A stretch of DNA of 64,000 nucleotides from positions 27,346,501-27,410,500 of the forward strand of contig BRKX01000004.1 of NCBI GenBank assembly GCA_026008535.1, given 5' to 3'. Shown here piece by piece: positions 46,754 through 58,308 of this stretch (positions are counted from its first letter, which is position 1; each line of letters begins with the position of its first letter). The notes beneath the pieces were generated by a model. The model saw only the letters and a program-made list of their open reading frames with translations. It was not told the origin of the DNA and did not search any database. A program made the translations under genes and the position numbers. The stretch comes from Perilla frutescens. Its lineage: Eukaryota; Streptophyta; Magnoliopsida; Lamiales; Lamiaceae.

Positions 46754-48730
46754 TCATATTTTCTTCTTGCCCTTTGCCTTGGCCACGGACTTTCCAGTCT
46801 TCTCCCCTTCAGCACCATCATCACTAGCAACTTCACCAGCAATCCCAGCAGCAGCAGCAACATCTACTTCCCTTTTTTGTGTAGAAAGAATTCCCCAAAG
46901 TGCTTGACGAAGCTCAACCATTGCATTAGTGAGCACTGTGCTTTGATGAATTAATGAATCCATATATGAGACATATGAATTCAAAACCTGCACAGAAATT
47001 TTAGTCAAGTGCGAGGAAGCACTCGCTATCTCACTTCCTGAAATGAGAGAAGAGAGTGCACAATCTGCAGCAATATCCTGCCCAACATCCCTTGATGCAG
47101 CTGTTGAACTTCGACCGAAGGTCTAAGGGAGATCAATTACACGATCTTCATTCCCTTTGGGCTTGGTGATAGAGATAGTTACAGTTTTAGTAACTATCTT
47201 CTTCTTATTTGGCTTCACACCTGGGTCAACTAGGAGGGCACAGATGAGACAGGGAAATGGTAAAATGCTAGCGGTGTTTGTCTTTGCAGCCGACTTCATC
47301 ATGAAATCAAAAATGTATTCTCCGAGATTGAAGGGAATTTTTGTACCAAGTTTAAAGAGCAAGATGGCTTGATCAACTGTGAGGACTAAAGTGTTGGTGG
47401 TGGGTAACCAATTACACACAATCAATTTGTGTAAAACAGAGTAGAAAAATGTGAGCTTAGAAGTGTAAATTTTATTAGTCCACTTAGTCACCAACCCACC
47501 AGTAACAGTCCAAACAACATCATCAATTAAGTCTAGGCTAACAACATCAGAATCATTACCCAGACCCAAAAATTTATTGATCATCATGGGGTTAAAAACA
47601 TAGATTTTATCTCGCATATAAACCTCCCCAAATTTGCTCTTAGACTTATCACCCATCTTAGGAGACACATTTGCATAAAATTCAGCAATAACATCAGGCT
47701 CAAAAGAAGACAAAGGAGTGACAGATTTCCAGAGACCCCTCTCCTTCAAGAAAACATCCATTCCATACTTCTTAAAACTAAGCATGTCAATTTGTTTTTC
47801 GACTCGCGTAGGGCGAAGAATGACAGTTTTATGAAGACTTTTAGCATGCTGAGAATAGAACGTCTTACTGAATGCAGAGGAGACATCATGAGGAGAACCT
47901 GGAGGATAGACAGGTTCAGAGTCAGCAGAATCAACATCATCTTTGACATCGGCTGAATGAGTAGGAGTTGGAGAGACTATCTCCTTAGCTGTTCCAGAAA
48001 AGACCATCTCTTGTGAAGACGTGGGGGAGAGTTCCTTCTTTGTAGGGCCAGTTGTAGTACCCTTTTTCCCTTTTCCTTTCAAAGTGTGTCCTGAAGTCGC
48101 AGGCATAGCAGGAACATCGTTCTCTGGTATCGCAGATAGAGGTTCCTCTTGTTGTTCAGCATCAACTTCCACATCAGCTACAACTTTGTCTGGAGAATTT
48201 TCAAGGGGGTTTTCTTCATCCTTGGACTTATCTTTCAATGACCTTGCTGATTTTTCTTCCATTTTCAGTGTTCTTCTTGCCTTTTTGCTCGAACCCTCAC
48301 CGGCCTCTTCCTTGACAGACCCTTGTTAGCCGTGTAGTCATTTTGACTTACGAGTAGGGCCACTCTTCTTTTTCTCGGCAAGAGCTTGAGTGTGTAGCTC
48401 CAGATCTAGGTCGATAGGGTTTTCCTCTGCATCAGGACTTATGTATTGGAGAGGAGTGGGGTTTAGTACCATTATGGAGTCAGGAGCAGCAATATCCACC
48501 ATAGAAGCATCTGCATGGTCAGTCGGAGAAGATGAGGGTTTGTTGGACTCCGATTTGGGTCCTTCTGGAGTGAGTTCGGCTGTTGCAGTGACGACAGGAG
48601 TTGATGTGGCGGAGGGAGTGATAGCTGATGTTCCAGCAGGACCAGAGGCAGAGGATGGAGTGCCCATAGTCTTCTCGAACATTTGTTTCATCATCTCAAA
48701 CATGGCAGAGATATCCTTGGGTTCCGCCAT
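46754..48730 (-). pseudogene. Env-position frame of the copia element, three stops
   Basis: One minus-strand frame of about 659 codons from ATG 48730 (MAEPKDISAMFEMMKQM). Parts in order: a Ser/Thr/Pro-rich region, a Glu/Asp-rich linker, then a domain like the 'putative plant transposon protein' family (FLKERGLW, VIAEFYANV, GEVYMRDKIYVFNP, INKFLGLG). A helical, possibly coiled-coil stretch (VSYMDSLIHQSTVL) and a basic end AKAKGKKKI follow. Stops: 48338-48340, about 48326-48328 and 47123-47125. I see no signal peptide and no clear membrane helix, so an envelope function is not supported. Function unknown. The domain also occurs in the three cassettes of element H. Confidence 0.7.
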
Positions 48731-49409
48731 TGATATTTAAGAAAAAAAAAACTTGAAGAAGCAGAAAAAAAATAGTGGGAGACGAAGAGGCTTCAAGAGA
48801 GAGAGAGAGAGTGAGAGTAATAAAGAATGATTTCAGAAATGGGTTGATATATCTCTTCACCCTCAAAAATCGGAACAGACCCCTATCACATCACCCACCT
48901 TTTCTATTTTCCTTATCAAGGAAAATATTTAAATAAAACAGAATTAGTGGATAGGGATACACCATATCAAAACGTGTATTTATCACACAAATTCAAAAAG
49001 TGAATCTTTATGGGTCCCAAAATAGTTTCTGTTTCTCCTTTTTTATATATATAAAAGAATAAAAAGACGGAAATTACAACAAAAATATAATTCTAGACAT
49101 ATTTTCTGACGATTATCGTTTCTTCTGCAATCTTGGTCATAACATCAGCTACAACACAGACAAACAGTGAACAAACCCAACTATAATTCACCTTATAGAA
49201 TTACGGGTATTTCATTCACAAACACAGACATAGAATTTCAAGTAGCTGATTTTGTTAAATAAATGCAGAAACACAATAATTTCATTACGTCAACCTTGAA
49301 TAATGCTTAAAAGAAATAACTAACATAAATAAATGCAAACGAGGTAAACAACTGATGTTTGATAAAAAAACTCACATCGAGTTCAACATCAGTAAACAAA
49401 ATGAACTAA
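48731..49409 (-). other. Spacer between pol and env-position frame
   Basis: No gene. Contains a GA microsatellite at 48797-48817 and AT-rich sequence. It may hold the promoter or splice acceptor of the downstream frame, but no clear signal stands out. Confidence 0.4.
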
Positions 49410-52400
49410 TTAAATAGAACACATTCCAAGAGACTTTCTCAAAGTAGAAAATCTCTCGAAATCAAGAGGCTTGGTGAAAATATCCGCTGTTTGATTTTCA
49501 GTGGATATGTATTTGATGTTTATGATCTCCTTTTCCACCAAGTCTCTGATAAAATGATGTCGAATGTCGATATGCTTAGTGCGTGAATATTGAACGGGGT
49601 TCTTGGAAATTTCAATAGCACTAGCATTATCACACTGCAGGGTTAGTGATGAGCTTGTCATGCCATAGTCCTTTAGCATTTGATTCAGCCATACCAACTG
49701 AGCACAACAACTAGCAGCTGCAACATATTCGGATTCAGCTGTTGACAAAGAGATGCAATTTTGTTTCTTGCTTGACCAAGAAACAATATTGCTCCCCAAA
49801 AAGAAACAACCACCACTTGTGCTCTTCCTATCATCAACATCACCTACCCAATCTGAATCACTATATCCAATGAGGCTGGTGTTGGTGTCTTTGCAGTATC
49901 TGATTCCAAAGTTGACTGTGCCAGCAACATATCGAATTATTCTTTTAACAGCCTTCAAGTGTGACTCCTTGGGTTGAGCTTGGTATCTAGCACAAACTCC
50001 AACACTGAACATGATATCAGGTCTGCTGGCAGTCAAGTAGAGCAAGCTACCAATTATTCCTCTGTACATTGTTGGATCAACATTGACTCCAACATCGTCT
50101 TTGCTCAGTTTTTCAGAGGATCCCATTGCTGTTTTCATGGGCTTTGCAACTTCAAGTCCATAGCGCTTGATCAAACTTTTGGCATACTTACTTTGGGATA
50201 TGAAAATCCCATCTTTGTCTTGCTTGATTTGGAGACCAAGAAAGTAAGCCAATTCGCCGGCCATGCTCATCTCAAATGTGCTGCACATTGCATCAACAAA
50301 CTCCCTAAGGAGATTAGAACAGGTGGATCCAAACACAATATCATCAACATAGATTTGTGCAACAGTGATGTGTTTGTGAATCCTTTTGATAAACAATGTT
50401 TTATCTACCATGCCTCTTGAAAAACCAAAGTCAATTAAAAACTCGGTAAGTCGAGCATACCAAGCTCTAGGAACTTGTTTAAGCCCATACAAGGCCTTGT
50501 GTAGTTTCAGCACATGGTTTGGTTTTTCATGGCATTCAAAGCCTTTTGGTTGTTCAACATAGGCTTCCTCATTCAAAATGCCATTCAGAAAGGCACTTTT
50601 GACATCCATTTGATGCAGTGTAAACCCGATGTGGCAAGCAATGGCAAGTAAGAGACGGATAGACTCTATTCTAGCAACATATGAGCGAATGTTTCATCAT
50701 AGTCTATTCCTTCTACTTGTGTATAACCTTGTGCCACTAGCCTAGCTTTATTTCTAACCACATTCCCGGATTCATCAGTCTTATTCTTAAAGATCCATTT
50801 AGTTCCAATTACATTTTTATTTTCAGGCCTTGGAACTAACTCCCACACATTATTCCGAACAAACTGAATCAGCTCATCATGCATTGCTTCTACCCAGAAC
50901 TCATCTTTTAATGCTTCTTTGACATTTTTAGGTTCAACACTGGATAGAAAGCATGAAATGGACACAAGGTTAATAACTGATGACATGCAAACCTGTTTAA
51001 CCAATTCAGAAACATCGGCTAAGCTCTTTATTCTGGTTTTGACTCCTTGAGATCCATCACCAATGATTTGAGAATTTGGGTGATCTCTTTTGATTCTCCT
51101 TGGAGGATCACATCTTGGTTCATACTGAGCCAGTGGAAAATGGTCATCATCACTTTCAGAGAAGGATTCTGAGTCTGGTGTTCGAGCTGATGTTGATCCC
51201 TTTGCTGAGGGAGAAGAAGCATTGGATTTGACATCAGGACTTCTCGTAGGACTTTTGGTAGTTCCACTAGGCTCCTTATCAGCAACATCTGGTTCATGGA
51301 GGAGAAAAGACACATCATCTTCCTCAGATCTAGTTGTCAGGCCTGCAAGATCATCAAACACAACATTGACAGATTCTTGCACAACTTTGGTTCTTAGGTT
51401 AAGAACACGATATGCTCTGCTGTTTTGAGCATATCCCAAGAACAATCCTTTATCACTTTTAGAGTCAAACTTTCCAAGGTAGTCTCTGTCATTCAGGATG
51501 TAGCAAACACATCCAAACACATGGAAATATTTGAGATTTAGATTTCTTTCTCTTAGAAGCTCATAAGGTGTCTCATTTCTTCCTGGTCGAAGATAGACTC
51601 TGTTCCCGATGTGATAGGCTGTGTTGACAGCTTCAGCCCACAGCTTCTTCGAAAGCCCTTTAGCCTGTAACATTGCACATGACATTTCCTGCAGAGTTCG
51701 ATTCTTTCTCTGCACTACTCCATTTTGTTCAGGAGTTTTGGGAGCTGAATACTCATGGAGTATTCCTTTCCTTTCACAAAAGTCATTGAATGCAGTATTC
51801 TCAAATTCTCTTCCATGATCTGTTCTGATGCATGCAATGTTGGTGTCAAATTGCAAACACATTGTGCGGCAGAATCTTTTGAAGACTTTGAATGTTTCAG
51901 ATTTTTCCTGCAGGAATTCAACCCAAGTGTACCTTGAGAAATCATCAACAATGACAAGTATGAAACACTTACCACTTATACTCTTTGTATCGAATGGTCC
52001 CATAATATCCATGTGTAAGAGTTGAAAACATCTTGTTGTTTGACAACCACCCAGGCTTTTGTGAGGAATTCTGGTTTGTTTTCCTTTTTGGCAGGCACCA
52101 CATACAACATCGTGATCAACATTCAGCTTTGGTAGGCCACGGACAACATCCGACACAATCAGTTTCTTCAAATTTATCATGCTCATATGACCGAGCTTTT
52201 GATGAATCAACTTGGTTTCATCATTAACAGTCATGTTGCACGTTTCATCTTTGTCAGCATGGTAGCAATTATCAGATGCACGGCTACCAAACATTATACA
52301 TTTGTCATGTTTGTCAAACACTTCACAAGTGTTTTTATCAAACTTGACATACATACCATCATCACAAAGCTGACTAATACTGATCAAATTTGCTGTAAGT

Positions 52401-52654
52401 CCTTCAACATGTAGAACATAATGAAACTTAGGAAAATGTTTAACATTCAATGTACCTTTTCCGACAATGTTTCCTTGAGCTTCTCCTCCGTAACTGACTT
52501 TGCCTTTGTTTGAAGTGGTATATTCTTCAAGAAACTCCTTATTGCCGGTCATGTGTCGAGAACATCCATTGTCGAAGTACCATGTTTCGGTAATGTTAGC
52601 CTTCAGTGATGTGTACACAACATTGCATGTAACCTTCATCTTTTTGGACTTCAT
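49410..52654 (-). pseudogene. Copia pol (protease, integrase, RT, RNase H), frameshifted
   Basis: Minus strand. Protease core reads WYFDNGCSRHMTG, with Asn where copia elements normally have Ser or Thr after the catalytic Asp. GAG-pre-integrase zinc motif: HQKLGHM and CGACQKGKQ. Integrase catalytic residues: HMDIMGPF, RTDHGREF and PEQNGVVQRKNRT. RT: KTDESGNVVRNKARLVAQGY, then YVDDIVFGS. RNase H: YSDSDWVGD and STAESEYVA, ending ADIFTKPL. A frameshift at about 50666-50690, just after YDETFA, splits it in two. Another at about 52650-52690 separates it from gag. The stop is TAG/TAA-type near 49410. Confidence 0.92.
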
Positions 52655-54492
52655 CTGGTTCTTGTCTTTGATGTGATCCCTGATGTTGTTCTCCCGGTCG
52701 CAACATCATCGTGAAACTTAAAGCAATGTGGTTTGATGTGTCCCGACTCCTGACAGTAATGGCACACATATTTTCGAACCTTTGAGCCCTTACATTTCTT
52801 CCGATCATCATCTTCAACATTGCTCCCTGTAGACATGTTTGGGTAGTTCTCCTTCATAAATTTCACAACATTGTGATTTGAGGAAGTCATGGAAACTTTG
52901 TTTGAGAATCCCAGTCCAGCCCTGTCTGTCTGTCCCAATGTTAAGGCTTCATTTAGGACATTCATTCCTTGATTCTATTTCTGAAATGTTCTTGAGGTGC
53001 TCTCCACTTCCCTCTTTAGTTTAGTGATTTCAGCATCACTCCTGGTGAGTCTAATTTCTAGTCCCACAATCTTCTCTCTAAGACACCGATTTTCTTCCAT
53101 AAGAAATTTCAGTTCTTTGGATTGAGCTGTCCATTGATTGCAAACTTCATTCACAACATCACTGAGCTCTTCAAGAGAGGCAGATGGACGTTCTTCCTGT
53201 GAATTAACCTCTCTGATCTCAGAAGTATGATTAAACTCATCCAGTAGAGTAATTTCATACCAATTAGTAGTGTTGGGAGAGATCTCAGTGGCTTCATCTT
53301 CAACATCTGGGAGAACCTCATCTTCAATTCCACATTCTTCAATGTCCAGACAATCAAGTTTATCAATACCATTCAAGGCATCAATAATCTGGTCATCTTC
53401 ATCTATGATATTAATGAACAACACTATCTGATCTGAATCATTTTCAGTATCAGACTCATCACTGAGAACATCATTAAAAATATTTCTTTGTCTTCTTCGT
53501 GCTGTTGGACATTCATTTGAATAATGTCCATACCCAGAACATGCTCTACATTGAACTGAATCAATGTCTTTCCCAGTGTCAGCGACTTCCTTCTTGACAT
53601 TTGATCTTCCAGAATTTGATGTTGATGAGGATGGAGAGTCAAACAGCCGCTGAGGTTTGATATTTGGGGGGCTTTTCTTCATGGAACGAACCAGTGAGTT
53701 GAACTCCTTTGTCAAGAGTGCAACATTTAGATTCTCTTCCTCATTGATTTCCTGAAGACTGTCAACATCATCATGAACATCAAATGACACAGTTGTTGTC
53801 TGGAGAGCAATTCCCTTTGAAGTTGAGTTTGCTTTCTAATTTTGCAGGTTCATCTCAAATGTTAGCAAGATGCTGACCGCTTCACTCATACTCATGGTTC
53901 CTACATCATGTGCTTCTTCAATTGCAGAAATTTTCATATTGAATCTTTCTGGGAGAGTTCAAAGTAACTTGCTAACCATGTTCTCATTAGATATTGGACT
54001 CCCAAGAGCGGTAGATTGATTTGAGATCTCACATAATTTTTCAGCATAAGATGAAATAGTTTCATCTTCAAACATGAGCAAATTTTCAAATTTTGATGTG
54101 AGCAACCTCAGTTTGGTCTTCCTAATACTGACAGACCCTTCACAATATTCCTGAAGAATGGTCCATGCTTGATATGCAGTAAGACAATTGCAAATCATTT
54201 TGAAGCATGGAACATCGACTGAAACAAAAATTGCATTTAGAGCGCGAGCATTAAAATTTGAGATTATTCTCTCATCATTTGTCCATTGAGATTCTAGAGT
54301 TAACACAAAATCTCCATTCGGACCTTCCATCCTAGGAGGGCTCCATTCTTCAATAATTGTCATCCATGCTCTTTCATCGATAGATTTGATGTAGATCTTC
54401 ATTCGAGATTTCCACATGACATAGTTACCACCATTGCTATCTAAAGCAGGAGGACGATATTGATTAATTTGAATATCCATCACAGATTTCAA
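52651..54492 (-). pseudogene. Copia gag with two zinc knuckles, broken
   Basis: The frame starts near 54492 (the ATG at 54480, MDIQINQYRPP, is equally likely). N-terminal DUF4219/UBN2-type gag region: NYVMWKSRMKIYI, AWTILQEYCEGS, FEDETISSYAEKL. Two CX2CX4HX4C knuckles follow, CRACSGYGHYSNEC near 53555 and CHYCQESGHIKPHC near 52745, with an acidic stretch and a coiled coil (ENRCLREKIVGLEIRL) between them. In-frame stops at 53959, about 53836 and 52975; a frameshift at its 3' end. Gag would bind and package element RNA. Confidence 0.88.
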
Positions 54493-54529
54493 GCAACACC
54501 AGATCGATTACTTAGTGTGTCAAGTACCG

Positions 54530-54541
54530 GCTCTGATACCA
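54530..54541 (-). other. Primer binding site of the copia element (tRNA-iMet)
   Basis: Minus strand TGGTATCAGAGC, two bases from the 5' LTR. Confidence 0.9.
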
Positions 54542-54543
54542 CT

Positions 54544-55606
54544 TGTTAGAATTTGTTGCCTGAAACAATGTGAATTACGGATATAAAGTGCAAAGTTAAA
54601 TGTAATGTTGAAGCTAGTGTTACCACATTGCCTTCAACATGCAGCGGAAACGTAAATAGAACTTTGCACAAAACAAGTTTTAAATCACACTCCTTACGGT
54701 GTGTGATTGCCTCAATGCGAAATTCACTATCACAAGTGAAACAAAACAACAATGCTGATGTTGTCTCGGTTCACTCCCTTGACAACACTGCATAAAACAT
54801 ACAGAGGACTAACCTAGCTTCACTCACTTGAATAATCACTCAAAAACAAACCTATCTAAACACATAGATAGATTACAATCAGTCACTCTAAATCCTAGAC
54901 TTCTCTAAGTTGACTATCTAACCTACACACACAACTGGAATGAAAGTCTCCAGCTGATTGGGACGCTAGACAGATGTCGAGGAAGATGTCTTGGACTTCA
55001 GAGATGACACTAGATGCAAGATTCAGAGCTTTTCACAAACCACGGTGATAACCTGCTTGCATAAATGATTTTAAGGCTTGGAAATGCCTTAAATACTTCC
55101 TCCATCTCGGCTGGGTAGTTTCTACACGATCCTTGATGAGTTGGATGCAAAACTACCGCCTTCCACTACCCTAGCTGAACTGGACTAGAGATAACCGTCC
55201 TCTGCACTGCGTGGCACACATTCTTCAACATCATGTAACAATGGCGGTTACTCCAGCTACCCACGTTCTCTGCAACGGTTAGTATCAAAGATGAAGTGGG
55301 GAACATCACGTCCCTTGAAACTCGGAACAGATTCTGACCTAGTAAAAATAAAGCATAATCCACGTTTTAATTCGAAATAAAATATCTAATAAATCCCTTA
55401 AATCATGGAAAATGATATGTGACAAAAATTACAATTTATTAAGATTAATTTAAAATAAATTAATCCAAAATATTAGGAAAGGATAAGGTTAGAGATCCGA
55501 GTGTTATACTCGGTGTGATGAGAATGACGAACAACATTAGATACGACATTGATCACGATGTTATCAGCGAAGTGATAACATCATCTGGAACACGTCATAC
55601 TCAACA
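54544..55606 (-). repeat. 5' LTR of the copia element
   Basis: 1,063 bp, partner of 45129-46184. The palindrome GATGTTATCA..TGATAACATC is conserved at 55557-55582. Short frames at 54546-54752 and 55166-55363 are LTR sequence. Confidence 0.92.
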
Positions 55607-57316
55607 AAAATATTTAAGCCATTTTTTTACCATGGCTAGAATCATCTCTTGCAAATCTGGTTTATGACTACAAGCATTAAATTTTGCAGCAATTAAACAA
55701 CAATGATACATAAATTTGCAAACAGCAGGGTAATAAACACCGGATAAATCTTTTGTTGCATATTGAAAAACTTGTAAAAGCTCAATTAATTCAATACAAT
55801 CATCCCAATACGAAGATAGTAAAATAAACGATTCAATATGCATAGTAAAAAAAGAACATAATAATTCATGATATTCTAAAGTTGCAGAAAGCATTTCATA
55901 AGTAGAGTTCCACCTATTAGGCACATCTAAGTTAAAAATTTTAGGATCCACACTAGCTTCCCTACAGAATTTTTCCCACCTACGTCTAACTCTAACTCTG
56001 CCATGAATATAATCAACAGCATCACGAATAGGTTGAATTGAGTTATTTAATATTCTAAGTCCATCTTGCACACATAAATTTAAAATATGAGCAATACATC
56101 GAGTATGAAAATATTTACCATGCAAGGTTGGATTACATGCTTGAATTAATTCTCTAATACTAGCAGTATTAGCACTTACATTATCAAAATCAATAGAAAA
56201 AATTTTATCAAGCATTTTAAATTGATTGCAAATTTTAATAATAGCCTTAGCAATATTAGCAGCACTATGTTGACAGTTAAATCTACGAAAAGCAATTAAA
56301 CGTTTATTTAAATTCCATGAATAATCAATCCAATGCAATGTAATAGCAATATAATGACGACGGATAAATTTATCAGACCAAATATCAGAACAAATGGCAA
56401 TCCTATAAGGAATTTTACTAACAACACTTTTCAATTTCGACTTATATCTTATATGCAATCTTTCAAGGGTCCTAGTCATAGTCATTCTAGGTATTTTTTG
56501 AGCACCAGGATTATAAGAAGCTTTCATACGATGTTCAAAATTCATGATATCGGCAAATTGAAGTGCTAAAGATTCTTCACAAATAAAATAACACATTTGT
56601 TCCCTAGCAACTAGAAGGTCAAACCTAAAGAGTTGAGATGAGTACGGCGTACCTTCACCTTGGCTTTCGATATTTTGACTGCTTACCGGTTGGAAGTTGA
56701 GTTGCGATTGAGCTTGAGCACGCCCAAGTTCGACTTGATGATTGTTGGTGACGTGTGACCAGTACGTTCCATAGCCTCCTCCAGTGTGAAATTTGTATTG
56801 CTTCGGACAATAGTTGCAATACAAATCAAACACACCCGATTCATTCTTCCTTGCCACCTTTCGGAAATGAATAGTGAAGAGAGCAGATTTGAGTGCCATA
56901 TTTCTTGTTGGAACGGCCTCCGCCTCTTCCTCCACCTCCTCTATGTCGAGATCGATGGATGGATTTCCGCTGAAAGCACGAGATTCTTGAGATCGTTGTA
57001 ATTTTTCAAACTGGATCCATCTTGCCACTTTTTCGTCAACTTCCATTTGAGAAGTAGGATTGTTGTAAAAACCACCACCACTTGGATCATGGTAGAAACC
57101 GCCACCACTTGGATCGTTATAGAAACTGCTATCGGCTCCGCCATAGGGATTCACATATTCTTCAGGTTGTTGTTGTTAAAATTGAAGCGACGTCGTATCA
57201 GCATCATCAGAAATATGTACTCCAGAATGAGTACGACAACGACGACGTGGAGCTTCGTAACTATCATCAATAGCTTTGTCTTTACCCTTATCGGCTCGGC
57301 TACCTCGGCTTGACAT
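55607..57316 (-). pseudogene. hAT transposase, N-terminal part
   Basis: Start chosen at ATG 57316 (MSSRGSRADKGK). A TAA at 57176-57178 breaks the frame; a long frame from 57154 follows. It has repeats of GGGFY, then a BED-type zinc finger (YCNYCPKQYKF..WSHVTNNH) near residues 160-190. The RNase H-like core follows: AICSDIWSD with the first catalytic Asp, FSIDFDNVSAN, CIAHILNLCVQDGL and DVPNRWNSTYEML. It ends KKWLKYF at the copia insertion and continues in phase at 45128. Transposase function is established for the family. Confidence 0.88.
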
Positions 57317-57999
57317 GATGATTAGGGATGATAGAAAATGAGTAGAGATGAAGAAATGAAGAAATCGAGATGACAAGATATGAGAGTTGAGACTTGATAA
57401 CTTGAGAGTTGAGATTGAGGATTGAGAGTGGAGAGAGTAACTTCATAACTCGTAAGATTGTAACTTGTAAGAAAATTTGAATAATAAAATGATATTGCTA
57501 GAATAGAGAGAATTTGAGCATAAAGAGAGAGATTGAGAGTTTGGTGTGAGTGAAAATGGTGGAGGAGATGGGGTATTTATAGGTGAAAATTGGGGAGTGG
57601 GGGGAAAAATTTAAAATTTGAATTTAAAATTTTTTGAAAAAAATAACGGCCGAACCACCGGTTTTGGAGCCCAAACCGGCAGTTTTTGGCCAAACCGCCG
57701 GTTTAGGCTCCAAAACCGGCGGTTCCACATCACTGATCCGCCTTCGTGTGTTCCTAGCCGTTGATCGAGATCATGCGGATCGTGATCTCGGCCATAAAAA
57801 AAAATAATATACAAACCGCCGGTTAACCGCCGAAACCGGCGGTTTGTTGAAATTCGCCAGCCAAAATGGAACCGGACCACCCTTTTACGATTGACGGTTA
57901 CGGTTTACAAACGGTAACTGTCTGTATGAAATCGGACCCGGCCCAAACCGTGTAATCGGCGGTTTGTAACCGCCGGTCCGGTTAATTTTGGGCACCCTA
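57317..57999 (-). promoter_or_regulatory. hAT 5' non-coding and right subterminal region
   Basis: AT-rich leader up to about 57600, then repeated AAACCGCCGG and CCGGTT motifs (57645-57985) up to the TIR at 57989-57999. This would hold transposase binding sites and the transposase promoter (TATTTATAGG on the + strand at 57574 reads as a TATA box on the minus strand). Confidence 0.6.
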
Positions 58000-58308
58000 G
58001 CTGGGATTTAGGTGTAGAATCGTGTATGGCTTGTGAAGAATGGCTTGGGGTAGATAGGATATGATATGGATAGAACGAACTTACGATTAATGGAATGGAT
58101 GATGAACTCGATCTTGATCTTGTGGAATGGAAGAGGCGTGCGTCTGGGGTTGGATGGAGGACGTCGTTTATGGTGTGGAACGTTGATGATGTTGAGGTAA
58201 ATCACAACCCAATAGCCTCCTTGAATCTCGAACGTATCCAAGGTTGAAATCTCCAAGTAGATCTTCGTTTAGCGAATACCAGTTAATCCCTTAAGTGGAT
58301 TCAACAAT
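58000..58308 (-). repeat. LTR D, right part, truncated
   Basis: Resumes after the hAT TSD and aligns with LTR B from about 39265 to 39555 (CTCGAACGTATCCAAGGTTGAAATC shared in part), breaking off near 58308 where element F sequence begins. Confidence 0.65.

Larger units (their letters stand above)
45129..55606 (-). mobile_element. Full-length Sirevirus-like Ty1/copia element with TSD and env-position frame
   Basis: A 10,478-bp element with LTRs at 45129-46184 and 54544-55606, TSD AAAAT at 45124-45128 and 55607-55611, and an iMet primer site at 54530-54541. Repeated purine tracts precede the 3' LTR. Minus-strand order is gag, protease, integrase, RT, RNase H, then an extra frame in the env position. 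Integrase before RT defines copia. The extra frame, multiple purine tracts and LTR palindrome are known Sirevirus traits. The LTRs differ by roughly 25-30 sites by eye, so it looks older than the CRM-like and Tekay-like insertions. It is inserted in the hAT transposase gene. Confidence 0.92.
43541..57999 (-). mobile_element. hAT DNA transposon with 8-bp TSD, split by a copia element
   Basis: Ends TAGAGATGCCCA (left) and, reversed, TAGGGTGCCCA (right) form short imperfect terminal inverted repeats. Both flanks carry the 8-bp duplication GCTGGGAT (43533-43540, 58000-58007), the hallmark of hAT elements. Without the copia insertion it is about 4.0 kb. It encodes one transposase on the minus strand in two pieces. 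Both ends carry GC-rich clusters of CCGGTT/AACCGCCGG, probably transposase binding sites as in Ac. It sits inside gypsy LTR D, so it is younger than D and older than the copia element. Confidence 0.88.

Noticed and set aside
46754..48730. True viral envelope gene
   Set aside because: No signal peptide or clear transmembrane helix is visible. The position alone is env-like.
45129..55606. Endogenous pararetrovirus (caulimovirus-like) insertion
   Set aside because: LTRs with target duplication, copia order of integrase before RT, and no movement or coat protein. It is an LTR retrotransposon.
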